From assembly GCF_042679605.1 (NCBI RefSeq), contig NZ_JBHTMU010000071.1:1-6522 (forward strand): a stretch of DNA of 6,522 nucleotides, given 5' to 3'. Each line of letters opens with the position of its first letter. Within the stretch, counting starts at the first letter, position 1. The position numbers were made by a program, and so were the translations under genes. Shown piece by piece: positions 5,330-6,522 of this stretch. This stretch comes from Litorisediminicola beolgyonensis (GTDB taxonomy: Bacteria > Pseudomonadota > Alphaproteobacteria > Rhodobacterales > Rhodobacteraceae). Below the pieces are notes generated by a model. The model made no database searches. It saw only the letters and a list, made by a program, of their open reading frames with translations, and was not told the DNA's origin.

Positions 5330-6306
5330 GGGGCTTGGCTATCGCGCTGGCGGTCGTGATCCTGATCGTCGCGGGAAGTTTCGCCTGGGTGCGCGTGACC
5401 GAGCCGGAACTGCGCCTGAGTTTCGACGAGACGCAGCTCGACGAGGGCATCGACGCCTATCTCGAGGCGGCCGAGGCCGGCATCGCCGACCTGCGCCCCG
5501 CTGCGAGAAAGCGCGTCCTCTGGGCGGAAGAGCCGGGCGCGCGGACGCCGCTTTCGGTCGTATATCTGCACGGTTTCTTGGCCAGCGCGGAAGAGCTGCG
5601 CCCGGTGTCCGAGCGGGTGGCCGAGGCGCTGGGCGCGAACCTCTATTTCACGCGCTTCACCGGACACGGGCGCGATGGCGCGGCGATGGCCGAGGCGGAG
5701 CTGACCGACTGGATGGATGACGCAGCCGAAGCGCTCGCCATCGGGCGGCGGATCGGCGAGCGCGTGCTCCTTGTCGGCACCTCGACCGGGGGAACGATTG
5801 CGGCGCTGGCGCTCGCGCAGGATGGCGGGGCCGAGGACGTGGCGGGCGTGGTGCTGATCTCGCCCAATTTCGAGGTCAAGAACCCGGCGGCGACGGTCCT
5901 GACCTGGCCCGGCATCTCCTGGTGGGGGCCGCTCGTCGTGGGCGAGACCCGCAGCTTCGAGCCTGCGAACGAGGAGCATGCCGAGCACTGGACGATCTCC
6001 TATCCGACCCGCGCGCTCTTTCCGATGGCGCAGTCGGTGGCGCGGGCGGGGCGGATCGACCCGGCGCGTTTCACGATGCCTGCACTCTTCATCTATGCCG
6101 ATGGCGACGAGGTGGTCGATGCCGACGTGACCGACCGCGTCCGCGCGGGCTGGGGCGGGCCGACGGACCGGATGGAGATCGCGCCCGGGCCGGGGATCGA
6201 CCCGTCCCTGCATGTGGTGGCGGGCGATATCCTCTCTCCGGCGGCCACCGATCCGGTCGCGGCGCGGATCGCCGAATGGGCCGGGGCGCTTCCCGCGCCG
6301 GATTAA
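5326..6306 (+). CDS. Membrane-anchored alpha/beta hydrolase
   Basis: A 326-residue serine hydrolase of the Hydrolase_4 / monoglyceride-lipase-like type. Residues 1-21 are a hydrophobic helix after MRG with no cysteine lipobox, so it is a signal anchor or an uncleaved signal; the enzyme should face the periplasm or remain tethered to the membrane. The catalytic domain starts near 63. Seen: VVYLHGFLAS (78-87, oxyanion HGF), RFTGHGRDG (110-118), VGTSTGG (150-156, nucleophile S153), FIYADGDEVVD (255-265, acid probably D261) and SLHVVAGD (294-301, H296). The segment about 181-240 is likely the cap. ATGA at 5326-5329 joins its start to the previous stop, and GAGG lies 7 bases upstream, indicating translational coupling to the ABHD10-like gene. 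An esterase or lysophospholipase activity is plausible, but the substrate cannot be read from sequence. Confidence 0.88.
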   Translation: MRGLAIALAVVILIVAGSFAWVRVTEPELRLSFDETQLDEGIDAYLEAAEAGIADLRPAARKRVLWAEEPGARTPLSVVYLHGFLASAEELRPVSERVAEALGANLYFTRFTGHGRDGAAMAEAELTDWMDDAAEALAIGRRIGERVLLVGTSTGGTIAALALAQDGGAEDVAGVVLISPNFEVKNPAATVLTWPGISWWGPLVVGETRSFEPANEEHAEHWTISYPTRALFPMAQSVARAGRIDPARFTMPALFIYADGDEVVDADVTDRVRAGWGGPTDRMEIAPGPGIDPSLHVVAGDILSPAATDPVAARIAEWAGALPAPD

Positions 6307-6319
6307 CCGGGATTTTACC
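6303..6319 (+). promoter_or_regulatory. Possible CtrA-like site
   Basis: TTAACC and TTTACC form a direct repeat with an 11-base period, giving TTAA-N7-TTTA. This differs by one base from the alphaproteobacterial CtrA full site TTAA-N7-TTAA. It overlaps the stop codon of the hydrolase and sits about 50 bases before the next gene, a usual place for such a site. It is an unusually AT-rich spot in this DNA. With one mismatch and an unrecognised downstream gene it is only a candidate. Confidence 0.25.
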
Positions 6320-6370
6320 AAGACGCGGGCAATGTGCTGCCGGGGCCTGAGCCACGGAGGCGGAACTTTC

Positions 6371-6522
6371 ATGCTCGATCAGACGGTTGCACAGGATGCG
6401 GCGGCGCGGCGCACGGGGCTGATGCGCGCGCTCTGGGAGCGCGGCGATTTCGCCGGACCCGAGGCGCGGGGGCTGGCGCGCGACATCCGCATCTGGACCG
6501 GCGCGGGCGAGGCGCAGGGGGC
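6371..6522 (+). CDS. Unrecognised protein, N-terminal part only
   Basis: An open frame from the ATG at 6371 runs for 50 codons to the window edge without a stop. It begins MLDQTVAQDAAARRTGLMRA and continues with ALWERGDFAGPEARGLARDI and IWTGAGEAQG. GGAGG lies 10 bases upstream, slightly far but acceptable. Third codon positions are mostly G or C, as in its neighbours. The visible part is rich in Ala and Arg, looks soluble and helical, and has no signal peptide. I do not recognise the family. It follows the membrane-anchored hydrolase by 64 bp and may have its own promoter, given the CtrA-like repeat in the gap. Confidence 0.6.
   Translation, partial: MLDQTVAQDAAARRTGLMRALWERGDFAGPEARGLARDIRIWTGAGEAQG

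Noticed and set aside
5263..6372. Long open frame on the minus strand (369 codons) opposite the second hydrolase.
   Set aside because: Arg-rich low-complexity translation; the plus-strand frame has a full hydrolase motif set and a coupled start.
1..6522. Possible defence island, prophage, mobile element, CRISPR array or RNA gene.
   Set aside because: All sizeable stretches are filled by housekeeping-type genes with uniform style. No terminal repeats, repeat-spacer pattern, recombinase motifs or tRNA-like folds were seen by eye.

Overview
The window is GC-rich (roughly two thirds G+C by eye). Its protein style points to an alphaproteobacterium, most likely of the Rhodobacterales/Roseobacter group. 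The ThrS motif-2 block, an M17-like start, an MFS transporter of a type I associate with that group, and a GTTC-N7-GTTC LexA-type box all fit this. It reads as ordinary chromosome. I see no rRNA, tRNA, transposase, integrase, CRISPR array, phage gene or toxin-antitoxin pair.

Left part (1-2302), minus strand. thrS (threonyl-tRNA synthetase, 353-2302) is followed downstream by the N-terminal end of a leucyl-aminopeptidase-like (M17) gene that runs off the window (1-247). The 105-bp gap between them holds two adjacent hairpins. The first met by thrS transcripts (314-336) looks like a rho-independent terminator. A candidate promoter for the peptidase lies just beyond and overlaps the second hairpin.

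Divergent intergenic region (2303-2498). This gap separates thrS from the rightward genes. It contains a perfect alphaproteobacterial LexA (SOS) box at 2420-2434 and, nearer thrS, a 9-bp inverted repeat in the thrS leader.

Right part (2499-6522), plus strand. In order: a DNA-3-methyladenine glycosylase I-like protein (2499-3167) lacking the zinc ligands and the recognition Glu of E. coli Tag; a 12-TM MFS transporter (3241-4503); an ABHD10-like cytosolic alpha/beta hydrolase (4586-5329); a membrane-anchored alpha/beta hydrolase whose start overlaps the previous stop by 4 bp (5326-6306); and the start of an unrecognised gene (6371 to the window end). The gaps of 73, 82 and 64 bp each carry a structure or possible operator, so one polycistronic unit is possible but not certain. 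Only the two hydrolases are clearly translationally coupled.

The most useful point is the SOS-type box in front of a divergent glycosylase, which suggests a DNA-damage-inducible base-excision enzyme. No defence system or other multi-gene novelty is evident. Gaps between genes are all under 300 bases.
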